From: Trichomonas vaginalis G3
Lineage: Eukaryota > Parabasalia > Trichomonadida > Trichomonadidae
DNA length: 64,000 nt
Direction: 5' to 3'
Assembly: GCF_026262505.1 (NCBI RefSeq)
Contig: NC_067205.1
Location: 26,924,556 to 26,988,555, forward strand
Part shown: piece after piece, positions 37,865 to 46,435 of the stretch
Position numbering within the stretch: position 1 is the first letter of the stretch
How the letters are laid out: every line of letters begins with the position of its first letter
Made by a program: the position numbers and the translations under genes
Notes under the pieces: model-generated
Told to the model about the DNA's origin: nothing
Seen by the model: the letters and a program-made list of their open reading frames with translations, nothing else
Database searches by the model: none

Positions 37865-40752
37865 ATGACTATTGCTGCATATGCGTATGAAACAAATGAA
37901 GCAAGAAGAGCACATGAACTAGTAAACGAAAACTCAACTTTAACCATTGAAGGCAATGATTTAGTCATTGACGATGGAAAAACTAAAAAAGTCATTGATT
38001 TCGATACTTTTAACACTTATGACCCATTCATTACAACAAGCAAGGTTCCCATCATAAATGATGGAACGGTGCAATATATAAATTCTACAGTAGATGCCTC
38101 ATTAGTGAAAGTACTGAATGTTCTCATTGAATTGTTAAAGAGCTTTCGATTTGACGACAACATTAAATGCCTAAAGAATTTAGTCATGAATGAGAAACAA
38201 ATTCTCGGCGTTGCTGGTAGCAGTAATGATGTACACCTTATGACATTAGAATATTATAACGAACATAAAGATGAACTGAAAGGAGAGAAGGGTGACACGG
38301 ACCACAAGGACCACAAGGAATACAAGGAATACAAGGAATACAAGGACCTCAAGGCGAAAACGGTTTGGATGGAAAGGATGGAAAGGATGGAAAAACTGCT
38401 AAATCATGGATATGGGACCTTATAAATACTGGTTTAACAGCTGCTTCATATGGAGTTCTTCAATACCAAATCGGAAAGATATGGGCAGTACTTGGTGAAG
38501 AAGCTTTAGATGACGTTAAAAATGCTTTGAACTTCATTTCAAATGGTTCGGATACTATTAAAACTTTATCTGGTTGGATGCAAGAAACAAGGAGTCAAAT
38601 AGATACTGTAAGACGTATAGCAAACAATGCACGTACGGGATTGGATACTTTACGAGAAGCACAAAATACACTAAAGGAAGCAAATGATATTCTTGGCTCA
38701 GTATCAGACATGCATGAAGATTGGCTTAAAGGTATTGACAAATCTTTAAAAAATCACAGTCAGTCTATTGCTGACTACAAGAAAAGTATAGATTTTTTAC
38801 ATAGTGCTATGGACGTACATGATGGAAGCATAAGGAACTTACTTAATGCTAACAATAACTTACCAGGAACTATTAAAGCATTTATAAAGTCCTTTGTAAA
38901 ACCCGGTGCTCTAACATTTAGGTCTTTGAGAGCAAGAGCATTGAAGTCAAGAGATGCAGAAACTCCAGAAGAACCACCAAAACCAACAGCTAATGAAATA
39001 TTGTTCGAATATTTTCCAAGGTACTCTGTTCTCATTGCATACATTCAAGAAATACTTAAGAAAGCAGACTTGACTTTAGGAGATGATGAAAGTTCTGTAT
39101 ATCTTTCGTTCCAGTTTCAAATAGCAGAACTTTTGAGACAGATATGCTTAATGTATGACAACATCTCTGATTTCACAAGATATGATGACGACCATGACCC
39201 CGAACACTGTGAAGAAGAAGTTTTACAAACATCCATTAAGACAGGAAAGGTTTTAACTCAAAGTCTCATTATTGACACCAAAGATGGCGAAGTGGACGTT
39301 CTTCAAGAGCTGAAGAAAAATACTTCTTCGGGAGGTGGTGGTAGGCATGAACTTGAAATAAATGAGATAGAAGAGAAATTAGCCGAAAAAGCAGATAAAG
39401 AACATAAACACAATATCTCCGATATAAATGAACTTCAAGCTACATTAAATAGTAAAGCAGATAAAAACCATGTTCATTATATAACTTCAGATGAACAGAT
39501 TATAACGGACTACCATGGATATTTAACACAGGATGAAAAAGTGAAGACGGAAGATGTTAATGAAAGAAGATATAAATACATTCGTGCTAAAGGTTATGAC
39601 ATAAGCTGTACTGTACATTATGACACAGGTAAAGCGCTAGAAGCATTTAGTTATAACGATGAAATTTATGCCTCTACTTTCAATGTTAACGGTGTATTAG
39701 TTGAACCAAGATTTACTTTGAGAGTTAAGGCAAAAATAACTTTTGAAGATGCTATTAAAAGTAGAGCCGACAAAGATGAATTTGACGCAACGAACAAAGT
39801 TTTGAAATCTCATAAACACAATATCTCCGATATAAATGAACTTCAAGCTACATTAAATAGTAAAGCCGACAAAAATCATACACATAAATCCTTCACTACT
39901 GTTAGAGCAGACGACATAATATTGAACTATGATTTGGGTTCAAGTGCACCTTTAGAGAATCCGAGTACAAGCGTAAAAGATACTCTTAACAATTTAGATA
40001 AGAGTTGTAGGAATATCGAAGATCATGCCAGAAACTTTGAAGCATATGAACTACCATCAATGTTAGACAGTAAAGCCGACAAAAATCATACACATAAATC
40101 CTTCACTACTGTTAGAGCAGACGACATAATATTGAACTATGATTTGGGTTCAAGTGCACCTTTAGAGAATCCGAGTACAAGCGTAAAAGATACTCTTAAC
40201 AATTTAGATAAGAGTTGTAGGAATATCGAAGATCATGCCAGAAACTTTGAAGCATATGAACTACCCGCAATGTTAGACAAGAAAGCAGACAAAACAGAGC
40301 TTCAAACATTAAAGACTCAGATTCTTGAAACATTATATCCTATAGGCTCTATTTATACGTCAATGAACTCAACAAATCCAGCAACAGTTTTAGGTTTTGG
40401 TACATGGCAGCAGATTGTAGACAAATTCTTATACTGTGCTAACTCTTCAAAGCAAACAGGAGGTTCGAAGAAAATTACTGAAGCAAACCTTCCACCGCAC
40501 ACTCATACAGGAACTACAAACTTTTCTGGCGACCATAGCCACTCATTAAGAGACCATCCATTATACAACTCAGAGTATGAAGCTGGCAATGATGTTTTAT
40601 CTCCATCTTATAACAATTCAGCAAAAAAGACTTTTCGACCAACTGAACCAGGAGGAAATCATGTCCATACTTTCACAACAAATCCAACAGGCTCGGGTGC
40701 AGATTACATGCCACCATTTGTGACTGTATTTGCATGGTACCGCGTTCAATGA
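37865..40752 (+). pseudogene. M3 tail-fibre protein with collagen-like and phage collar domains, one frameshift
   Basis: The N-terminal part (residues 1-140) precedes GEKGDT. A one-base loss near 38300 then shifts the frame; the other frame continues as a collagen-like Gly-X-Y run (GPQGPQGIQGIQG, DGKDGKDGK) and runs open to 40752. After it come a long helical region, shaft repeats (KADKNHTHKSFTTVRADDI; a 210-bp tandem duplication at 39859-40278) and a C-terminal tip. The tip contains PIGSIYTSMNSTNPA, VLGFGTWQQI, ANLPPHTHTG and MPPFVTVFAWYRV, the phage tail-collar/receptor-tip signature. A virion fibre of about 960 aa is likely. The M1 homologue is at 4304-5682. Confidence 0.85.
39859..40278 (+). 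repeat. 210-bp tandem duplication in the fibre gene
   Basis: Two adjacent, nearly identical 210-bp units encode 70 residues each (SKADKNHTHKSF ... EAYELP). The second ends in PAMLDKKAD instead of PSMLDSKAD. A shorter repeat (HNISDINELQATLNSKADKN) occurs at 39402 and 39811. In-frame duplication lengthens the shaft, as seen in phage tail fibres. Confidence 0.9.
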
Positions 40753-40778
40753 ACGCGCTTGAGCCTGCTTTGCGGGCT
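40741..40778. repeat. twin GC mini-hairpins, locus 2
   Basis: CGCGTTCA-A-TGAACGCG (40741-40757) contains the fibre stop codon and is followed by AGCCTGC-TTT-GCGGGCT (40762-40778, one G-T pair). In position it looks like a terminator, although eukaryotic genes do not use hairpin terminators. Confidence 0.8.
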
Positions 40779-40812
40779 TACCGTCTTGAATAAAATCTTT
40801 AACTTTACATAA

Positions 40813-41898
40813 ATGAGCTTGAAAGAAGTATTCGAACAACATCCATGGAGGTCATTTAAGAAATTCAATGAAGCTGCAAAGAGTTGGGGATTTACTAACA
40901 GAGCTGAAGTGAAAAGGTTCTTTGACAAAAATGTTGTACATCAAACAAAAATAAACCCTTACGACTACTTTTTACCAATTTACTCCAACACTCCTGACGC
41001 ATACCAATTTGACACTCTCATTCAAAGCAGAAAAGGAGGACATAAACCATTCCTCATCTTCATTAATGTTAACACTCGTAAAGCATATGCATATCCAATG
41101 AAAAATAAAGGAACTCGTGAAGTGTTAAGAGTTTTACAAAAGTTTGTAGCAGAACATAGCCCAAGTACTTTAACATCAGACCAAGACAGTGCATATCTCA
41201 GCAATGAAATCACAGATTTTCTCATTAAGCATAACATAACTCACTACACTACTGAAGACCATAACCATAACATACTCAGCATCATAAACCGCTTCATAAG
41301 AACGCTCAGAGATTTAAATCAAGAGCGAGACTTTACCGAAGAAACAATGAAACATTTTCTCGAAAGTATATAATTCCTCAACACATTCTACAACAGGACA
41401 TACACCAAATTCAATGACACAACAACAAGAAGAAAAGTATATACAAAAGAAACGAAGCCAAACACAAAATATCAGAAATTCAACACAATTTACCCTCATT
41501 CCTGGTACAAAAGTTCGTGTAGTTCTTGACGACAAACCGTTGACAAAGAAACGTTTAAGGTTAAGTCGAAATTATTATATCGTAGACTCTACGCAAGGTA
41601 ATGGATATCTTTAAAAAGCTGCCGACGACTCTATTGCTTTTATCCTCGTCATAAATTAGTTGAAAGTAGTAATGGCAAACTTGCTGAAACCATTGACGAA
41701 GCAAAGCGAGGAGTGGTTATTGAAATACTTGACTACAACATAAACGATGACACTTATAAAGTAAGATATGAAGGAGGTGTTGAAGATGTTATACCATCTA
41801 AGAACTTGAGAGAATCTAAACCAACTCATCTGGGACCATTAGAGCGGGAGTACTGGAAAGACAAAAATATGCCAGAAAGAATAAGAAAATTCTTCTAA
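40813..41898 (+). pseudogene. M3 integrase, frameshifted
   Basis: ATG 40813 follows a TTTACATAA box. The N-terminal helical region leads to the core: AYQFDTLIQS (first Asp), LTSDQDSAYL (second Asp), and IINRFIRTLRDLNQ, with Asn where a third acidic residue is expected. Shifts after residue 186 (41370) and near 41614 separate the VYNSSTHSTTGHTP helix and the C-terminal chromo-like domain (GVVIEILDYNINDDTYKVRY ... VIPSKNLRES). M1 and M2 have Asp at the third position, so this copy is probably catalytically dead as well as shifted. Confidence 0.8.
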
Positions 41899-42049
41899 AC
41901 TTTTTCGTTGGATGTAAATCAGACATGAACGAGAACAGTCATGATATCATTAATGGTACCAGGTTAATTAACTTCTTTAAAAAATGATGACAACATAACA
42001 TTTAGACAACAGGTACGAAAACATTAATATATAAAATTCATGAAAATTC
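41899..42049. other. spacer after the M3 integrase
   Basis: About 150 bp with no gene; two TCATGAAAATTCATG-type direct repeats lie just before the small KilA-N fragment. Confidence 0.4.
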
Positions 42050-42223
42050 ATGCAGGAAATTCTTGAGTTTTGGTTGAAAGAATACGGTCAAGCCAAAAGT
42101 GGCTCAACCTCAAAACAAGCATTTTATGAGCTTACTAAGGGTGTTATAAATGAATTCAAAGGTATTTACATACATCCTGACCTCGTTCATTTTGTTGCTG
42201 AATTCACCAAAAATAATTTTTAG
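42050..42223 (+). CDS. 57-aa KilA-N core fragment
   Basis: A short intact frame, MQEILEFWLKEYGQ ... KGIYIHPDLVHFVAEFTKNN. The end is the signature C-terminal part of the KilA-N DNA-binding domain (IYIHPDLVHFVAEF). Full KilA-N proteins are longer, so this is a truncated gene or a minimal single-domain regulator. It is immediately followed by a TAGGGTAGAT repeat and the palindrome at 42231. Confidence 0.65.
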   Translation: MQEILEFWLKEYGQAKSGSTSKQAFYELTKGVINEFKGIYIHPDLVHFVAEFTKNNF

Positions 42224-42230
42224 GGTAGAT

Positions 42231-42244
42231 GGTTAGATCTAACC
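42231..42244. promoter_or_regulatory. operator-like palindrome GGTTAGATCTAACC (first copy)
   Basis: A perfect 14-bp palindrome flanked by GGGTAGAT on the left and two ACCCTCTT/TACCCTCTT repeats on the right, about 110 bp upstream of ATG 42357. An identical palindrome with similar flanking repeats lies at 43329. These are candidate binding sites for the nearby KilA-N-type proteins. Confidence 0.45.
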
Positions 42245-42280
42245 CGATAACTACCCTCTTTTCTACCCTCTTGAATTTTC

Positions 42281-42350
42281 ATGAATTTCCTTAAGATAGA
42301 AAAAAATAAAGTTAGTTTTATTTTTATTTATTTTTTTTTTATTTTGTATA
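42281..42350 (+). promoter_or_regulatory. duplicated promoter cassette, copy 1
   Basis: ATGAATTTCCTTAAGAT followed by an A-rich run, AAAGTTAG, a T-rich run and ATTTTGTAT. The block is repeated nearly identically at 43386-43450. Each copy ends 6-13 bp upstream of a gene start. Confidence 0.6.
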
Positions 42351-42356
42351 AAAGAT

Positions 42357-43001
42357 ATGATTTCAACAATCGGCACAACAACAATTCAAACAACCTCACC
42401 AAACTCGTTAGTCATGAATCCAACATCTATGTTAGTAGAGATGAAAAGCTTTATTCCTTCTTCATATACTTTTGAAACAAAAATCCAGAAGATAAAGCAA
42501 GAACTTTTAACAAGTAATTTAGACTGTACCGCACAGAATGAAGAAAATGAAGAATATCTTTATGTCATGCAGGACATTATTGACCATTTACCCAAATTGC
42601 CTGAAATCCAACAACAAAAGCTCACTATTCATGAATTCGATGAAATAGAAGTAAAACCAACTGACTCAGTAGAAATAAAGAAGTTCATACGTAAAGTAAA
42701 CTATGAGTTTCTAGGATATCATTGCAACCATAAAGTTATGGACAAAGATTGCGACATGGTATATAAGAACATCTCTGACATATATAAATCTGGGGAGTTT
42801 AAGACATACGACAACTTTGTTTCATTAGTTGCAGAATGTGTATGGCAGATAAGAGATAAAGATAGAGAAGGTAAGGTATGGAATGAACAGATAAAACCAA
42901 CTGCTTCAGATTTAAAGAAAACCATTGACGCCTTAGTTGTTCTAGCAGGTCAAATTTCAATGTATAACGCAAAAATGAACCCCACAATGTTCAAAATGTA
43001 A
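42357..43001 (+). CDS. M3 protein of unknown role, 214 aa
   Basis: Intact. The N-terminal 45 residues are Thr/Ser/Met-rich. The rest is helical and acidic, with a HCNHKVMDKDCDMV segment that could coordinate metal and a long C-terminal helix (KPTASDLKKTIDALVVLAGQ). It is transcribed from the duplicated promoter cassette next to KilA-N-type genes, suggesting an early, replication- or regulation-linked gene. No family is recognised. Confidence 0.55.
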   Translation: MISTIGTTTIQTTSPNSLVMNPTSMLVEMKSFIPSSYTFETKIQKIKQELLTSNLDCTAQNEENEEYLYVMQDIIDHLPKLPEIQQQKLTIHEFDEIEVKPTDSVEIKKFIRKVNYEFLGYHCNHKVMDKDCDMVYKNISDIYKSGEFKTYDNFVSLVAECVWQIRDKDREGKVWNEQIKPTASDLKKTIDALVVLAGQISMYNAKMNPTMFKM

Positions 43002-43008
43002 AGCAGCA

Positions 43009-43296
43009 ATGAGGAAATATAACTACTCCGTCAAAGAGATAGAACGTATGAGAAACGACTATGCTGACTTAAAGAAAGAAGTAGAGAAACCAGCAGAAGA
43101 TAAAATGGACATGTTAGCATTTCTGAACAAAAACTATCCAACAGCAGAAGATTTCCTTCTGTCTGATGTCAAGAAGAAATATAAAGAAACCTTCGGCATT
43201 GTTAAAACATTCGATGTACTAAAAGAAGAAATAGAAGCTACAAAACTGTTTAGAATCTCACGAATTCATAACGTATATCATGTAAAATGTTTATAA
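43009..43296 (+). CDS. 95-aa helical M3 protein
   Basis: It starts seven bases after the previous stop. Residues 5-35 are a charged coiled-coil (VKEIERMRNDYADLKKEVE); the rest is mixed (TAEDFLLSDVKKKYKETF). Probably co-transcribed with the 214-aa gene upstream. Unknown family. Confidence 0.5.
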   Translation: MRKYNYSVKEIERMRNDYADLKKEVEKPAEDKMDMLAFLNKNYPTAEDFLLSDVKKKYKETFGIVKTFDVLKEEIEATKLFRISRIHNVYHVKCL

Positions 43297-43328
43297 AATA
43301 ACTGGGGTAGAAATGAGGGTAGAAATGA

Positions 43329-43342
43329 GGTTAGATCTAACC
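43329..43342. promoter_or_regulatory. operator-like palindrome GGTTAGATCTAACC (second copy)
   Basis: Perfect copy of the 42231 palindrome, flanked on the left by two GGGTAGAAATGA-type repeats and on the right by ATCTACCC. It lies 120 bp upstream of ATG 43463, matching the spacing at the first copy. Confidence 0.45.
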
Positions 43343-43385
43343 ATCTACCCTAAAATATATTTTTGCTGAATTCAACACAAAAATA

Positions 43386-43450
43386 ATGAATTTCCTTAAG
43401 ATGAAAAAAATAAAGTTAGTTTTATTTTTATTTATTTTTTTATTTTGTAT
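43386..43450 (+). promoter_or_regulatory. duplicated promoter cassette, copy 2
   Basis: Repeats 42281-42350 with a shorter T run. The following GTATGTAAGAACAGA leader is also found, slightly varied, before ATG 44162. Confidence 0.6.
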
Positions 43451-43462
43451 GTAAGAACAGAA

Positions 43463-44074
43463 ATGACAAACATTGAGTTTGAAACAGTTAGAAAGATAGA
43501 CAATGACACCAAAGTGGTTAGAATCGGTGATTTAAACGTAAGATACTCAAAGAAATACAACAAATATTCTTTGTCAGACATTCTGACACCATCTGAAAAG
43601 AAAACAAACCACTGGGTTAGAAATGCTTCAACTCAGAAAATTTTGACAAGAAATCCTGAGCTTATGATATCAGTAAGATTCTATGGAACTACAGCATATC
43701 TCATCGACAAAAGTCTTATACCAATAGTTTTGTTATGGATTGACCCAGTTGTTGGATATAACTTCATAACTTATGGTTCATTCGATATGGAACGTTGCAG
43801 TGAAGGCTTACTTTACATCGTTCAGAAACCGAAGGACTTCAATACAAAAAGATATAAGATAGGAAGAACATATAATATAACTCAAAGATATGACTCTACA
43901 GTCAATAGAGTCAAAGTTGTGTTCGTTAATGATATGAGAGCTGCTGAAACAGAACTACTTGAAAAGTTTGAGAAAATGTATGGTGCTCCCATAAAAGGTA
44001 AAGAAACGTTTGAAGTAGATGAGATAGATAAAGCTATAAAATTATTTGACGAAGTTGCTGAAAAATACATGTAA
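43463..44074 (+). CDS. KilA-N-like plus T5orf172 protein
   Basis: 203 aa from ATG 43463. Residues 5-115 resemble a KilA-N/MSV199-type DNA-binding module (NHWVRNASTQKIL, then GTTAYLIDKSLIPIVLLWID). Residues 118-200 match T5orf172, a GIY-YIG-like domain (GLLYIVQKP...YKIGRTYNITQRY, AAETELLEKF). Such fusions are frequent in phages and large DNA viruses and are thought to act in regulation or DNA processing. Intact. Expressed from promoter cassette copy 2. Confidence 0.7.
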   Translation: MTNIEFETVRKIDNDTKVVRIGDLNVRYSKKYNKYSLSDILTPSEKKTNHWVRNASTQKILTRNPELMISVRFYGTTAYLIDKSLIPIVLLWIDPVVGYNFITYGSFDMERCSEGLLYIVQKPKDFNTKRYKIGRTYNITQRYDSTVNRVKVVFVNDMRAAETELLEKFEKMYGAPIKGKETFEVDEIDKAIKLFDEVAEKYM

Positions 44075-44161
44075 AGCGTTTATTTTTGTCTTTTGTGAAA
44101 GTCAGAAAATAACGCTAATTTTTTTCTAACAAAAATTTTTATCTTGTATGTAAAGACAGAT

Positions 44162-44830
44162 ATGTCAACATTAGAGAACACAACAACTGCTATCGTTCAT
44201 GAAGCCATAAATGAAGAATACGAGTACATACAGTATAACAAACAGTTACGTCTCATTCGTTCAGTCAAAATGACATGTACCAAATGCAAAGTATAATGAA
44301 TGCTCTTCGTTCTACAAAGCAAGCATATCATTGGTTTGAAAACCAACAGACAAAAGAACTTTTAGAAGAATTTCCTCATATGATTGCTTCCCTCGGAAAA
44401 CCGGGAAGAGATTCCGTATGAAAATCGCAAGAATTTGGCTCCTGGTTTGAAAGGATATTATGTTCATAGACTTTTAGTAAATGCTGTAGCAATGTGGGCT
44501 TCACCTCGTTATGCTTGTTATATTTTCATGATGTTAGATGAACTATATAAAGCAGAACGTGGAGAGATGGAAAAGAAACTTCAAGCAAAAGATGAAGTCA
44601 TTGAATCCAAAGACAAAAGCATACAGAAAAGAATACCGCGTTCAGTACCAAAAGGAAAGGAAAAGAGTTATAAGTATATGATATATACTGAAGAGTTGGA
44701 GAAAGAAGAAGACAGAGATATGGTTATGTTGCATTTAGTCAGAAGAAACAACAAAAGCTTTTATGACCTTGCTAAGATTTACAAATTGACAGAAACTGGT
44801 TCTATCGTGAAAACTTACCGATTTCAATGA
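44162..44830 (+). pseudogene. KilA-N protein with coiled-coil tail, two frameshifts
   Basis: ATG 44162 is followed by a shift near 44275. The middle frame has a KilA-N core (YHWFENQQTKELLEEF). A second shift near 44405 leads to the frame with GLKGYYVHRLLVNAVAMWAS, the KilA-N end, then a coiled coil and a C-terminal domain (KSYKYMIYTEELEKEEDRD). Full length would be about 220 aa. The stop overlaps the next start (ATGA). Confidence 0.65.
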
Positions 44831-44985
44831 CACCGAATGAGCAAATAAAGGAAATTGTCAAAAGTACTCTTCCTCAAACACACTATGACATCAAAGGTTG
44901 CACAATACTTACATTCAAAGAAGACTTACCATTACTGAAGGAAAAAATAACAGAATATTTCGATAACTTCAAAGAGGAAGAATAA
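44827..44985 (+). CDS. 52-aa M3 protein
   Basis: It overlaps the preceding stop by four bases (ATGA), implying coupling. The product is small, helical and acidic (MTPNEQIKEIVKSTLPQTHY ... DNFKEEE). No family. Confidence 0.45.
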   Translation: MTPNEQIKEIVKSTLPQTHYDIKGCTILTFKEDLPLLKEKITEYFDNFKEEE

Positions 44986-45038
44986 AAAAATCTAAGCTAA
45001 TTTTATTTTTTATAAAATTTTATCTCATATGAAAGAAC

Positions 45039-45254
45039 ATGAATTTAGAATATTCGGAACTCATGACAGAAGAAGAGAACGAACAACATGTAAAAGATTA
45101 TGCAAAATTTCTGAAGGTATATAAAGCATTTAAACAATATCTAAATGCTTCTAAAGATTATGCAAAATTTCTGAAGGTATATAAAGCTTATGAAAAAGCG
45201 TATGAAAAGTTTATACATTGGGGAATTGTTGTAAAATATCGATATGAAGACTAA
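45039..45254 (+). CDS. 71-aa M3 protein with internal duplication
   Basis: KDYAKFLKVYKA occurs twice (about residues 19-30 and 39-50) because a 36-bp nucleotide block at 45092 is repeated at 45153. Otherwise helical, Tyr/Lys-rich. Unknown role. The upstream ATTTTATCTCATATGAAAGAAC leader matches the M3 promoter pattern. Confidence 0.5.
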   Translation: MNLEYSELMTEEENEQHVKDYAKFLKVYKAFKQYLNASKDYAKFLKVYKAYEKAYEKFIHWGIVVKYRYED

Positions 45255-45288
45255 CCAAAAATATATTTTTGCTTAAATAGCTTCAGGG

Positions 45289-45745
45289 TCATTTCTTCAA
45301 CCATTTCACTTCCTTCGTCAATGTCAATGAAGCTTCTTCAACCTTTGGTAAGAATTTCTGTATAACATCTTTGTTCGTTATTGTCTTCAGAGATGAAGGA
45401 TAATATTTCACATTTGTTTCACCTTTCTTATATTCTTTCTGCTGCGATAAATCTAAAACAATACTGAAGAAGTCAATATTAGAGTTCTTTATAACAGTAT
45501 AATGAGTATCTTTGACATTCACGAAGAAACTCTTTTGTTTCAAAACTACTGCTAACTCTTGTGAAGTATATACGTTTGCGGTCAATGACGATAGCTAATG
45601 GTCTGACATACTGACCAAACTTAGATTCTTTCACAAACTTCTTGTTAAAGATAACATTAACGTTTGAAGCATTATTGAACTCATTCTTGATGGCAGTAGC
45701 GAGAGCATTGTATGAAAAGAACTTGCAATCTTGCATGTGTTTCAT
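45289..45745 (-). pseudogene. M3 protein of about 150 aa, one frameshift
   Basis: From ATG 45745 (MKHMQDCKFFSYNALATAIK) the frame shifts near 45575, after VIDRKR, into VYTSQELAVVLKQKSFFVNV and runs to 45289. Mixed alpha/beta, no recognisable motif. It is the only minus-strand gene in the stretch between integrase and polymerase. Confidence 0.45.
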
Positions 45746-45833
45746 TAAAATAAAAATATTAAATTATTTTGAAAAATAACTTAAAAAATCTAATCTAATT
45801 TTTTCAAAAAATTTTTTTTATTTCCTACTAAAG

Positions 45834-45971
45834 ATGTATCGGAAGTTGTCTAAGTTAGAACACTCGGAAATAAAACAACTTCTTACAGAAGCTAACATAG
45901 ATGTTGCAAAGCATTACGCAACAAACAAAAAGGCACTCGCTGACATCCTCAATGACTACATGGTGAAATAA
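45834..45971 (+). CDS. 45-aa M3 protein
   Basis: A short intact frame (MYRKLSKLEHSEIKQLLTEA...) with a TTTTTTATTTCCTACTAAAG leader like other M3 genes. A single helical domain resembling small DNA-binding or adaptor proteins, without a defined family. Confidence 0.4.
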   Translation: MYRKLSKLEHSEIKQLLTEANIDVAKHYATNKKALADILNDYMVK

Positions 45972-45999
45972 GTTATGATAGAATTCATGAGTTCATAAA

Positions 46000-46025
46000 G
46001 CCGCAACGCGGCGAGGACGAAGTCC
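46000..46025. repeat. twin GC mini-hairpins, locus 3
   Basis: GCCGC-AAC-GCGGC (46000-46012) and GGAC-GAA-GTCC (46015-46025), both perfect with 3-nt loops, in a spacer or disrupted frame just before the gene at 46047. Confidence 0.8.
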
Positions 46026-46046
46026 ATGCAAGAGCATTTCCTTTAA

Positions 46047-46418
46047 ATGACGTTGCTATTGACTTATATCATAGACGTTCAGTATCATGAAGTAAGAAGA
46101 GAAATGTTTGACATAACAAATGCAAACGTTGGTGAAACAAGAAGAAGAGACGACACACTGAAACAACAGAGAAGAGAGATGTTTAAAAGTGCTATAGAAC
46201 AAGTTCGCAAAGCTAACGATGTCATTCGTTCCATTGACGACAAACCAAAAGAAGGTGAGAGATGGTTAAAGAAAGATGAAGAGAATAGGAAGAGGAATGT
46301 GAAGACAGGCAATAGACTCATTGACTTTAACATCGAAGCTTTAGATGAACCAAACAGAGACTACTTACACAAACATTTCGGTAAGGTTTTCATGAGACTC
46401 TTAGAGAAATTAAAATAA
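46047..46418 (+). CDS. 123-aa highly charged M3 protein
   Basis: Intact from ATG 46047. Arg/Lys/Glu-rich helices (RRRDDTLKQQRREMFKSAI) suggest a coiled coil or nucleic-acid binder; the C-terminus has a compact helical end. A related open stretch in another frame just upstream (45985-46079) suggests that the original gene started earlier and lost its frame at the hairpin pair. It precedes the polymerase by 17 bp. Confidence 0.45.
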   Translation: MTLLLTYIIDVQYHEVRREMFDITNANVGETRRRDDTLKQQRREMFKSAIEQVRKANDVIRSIDDKPKEGERWLKKDEENRKRNVKTGNRLIDFNIEALDEPNRDYLHKHFGKVFMRLLEKLK

Positions 46419-46435
46419 ACTCACAACAGAGATGG

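Noticed and set aside
40753-40812. Bacterial-style rho-independent terminator after the fibre gene
   Set aside because: The hairpin pair is real, but it is not followed by a T run in the right place, the host is eukaryotic, and similar hairpins occur inside a coding frame.
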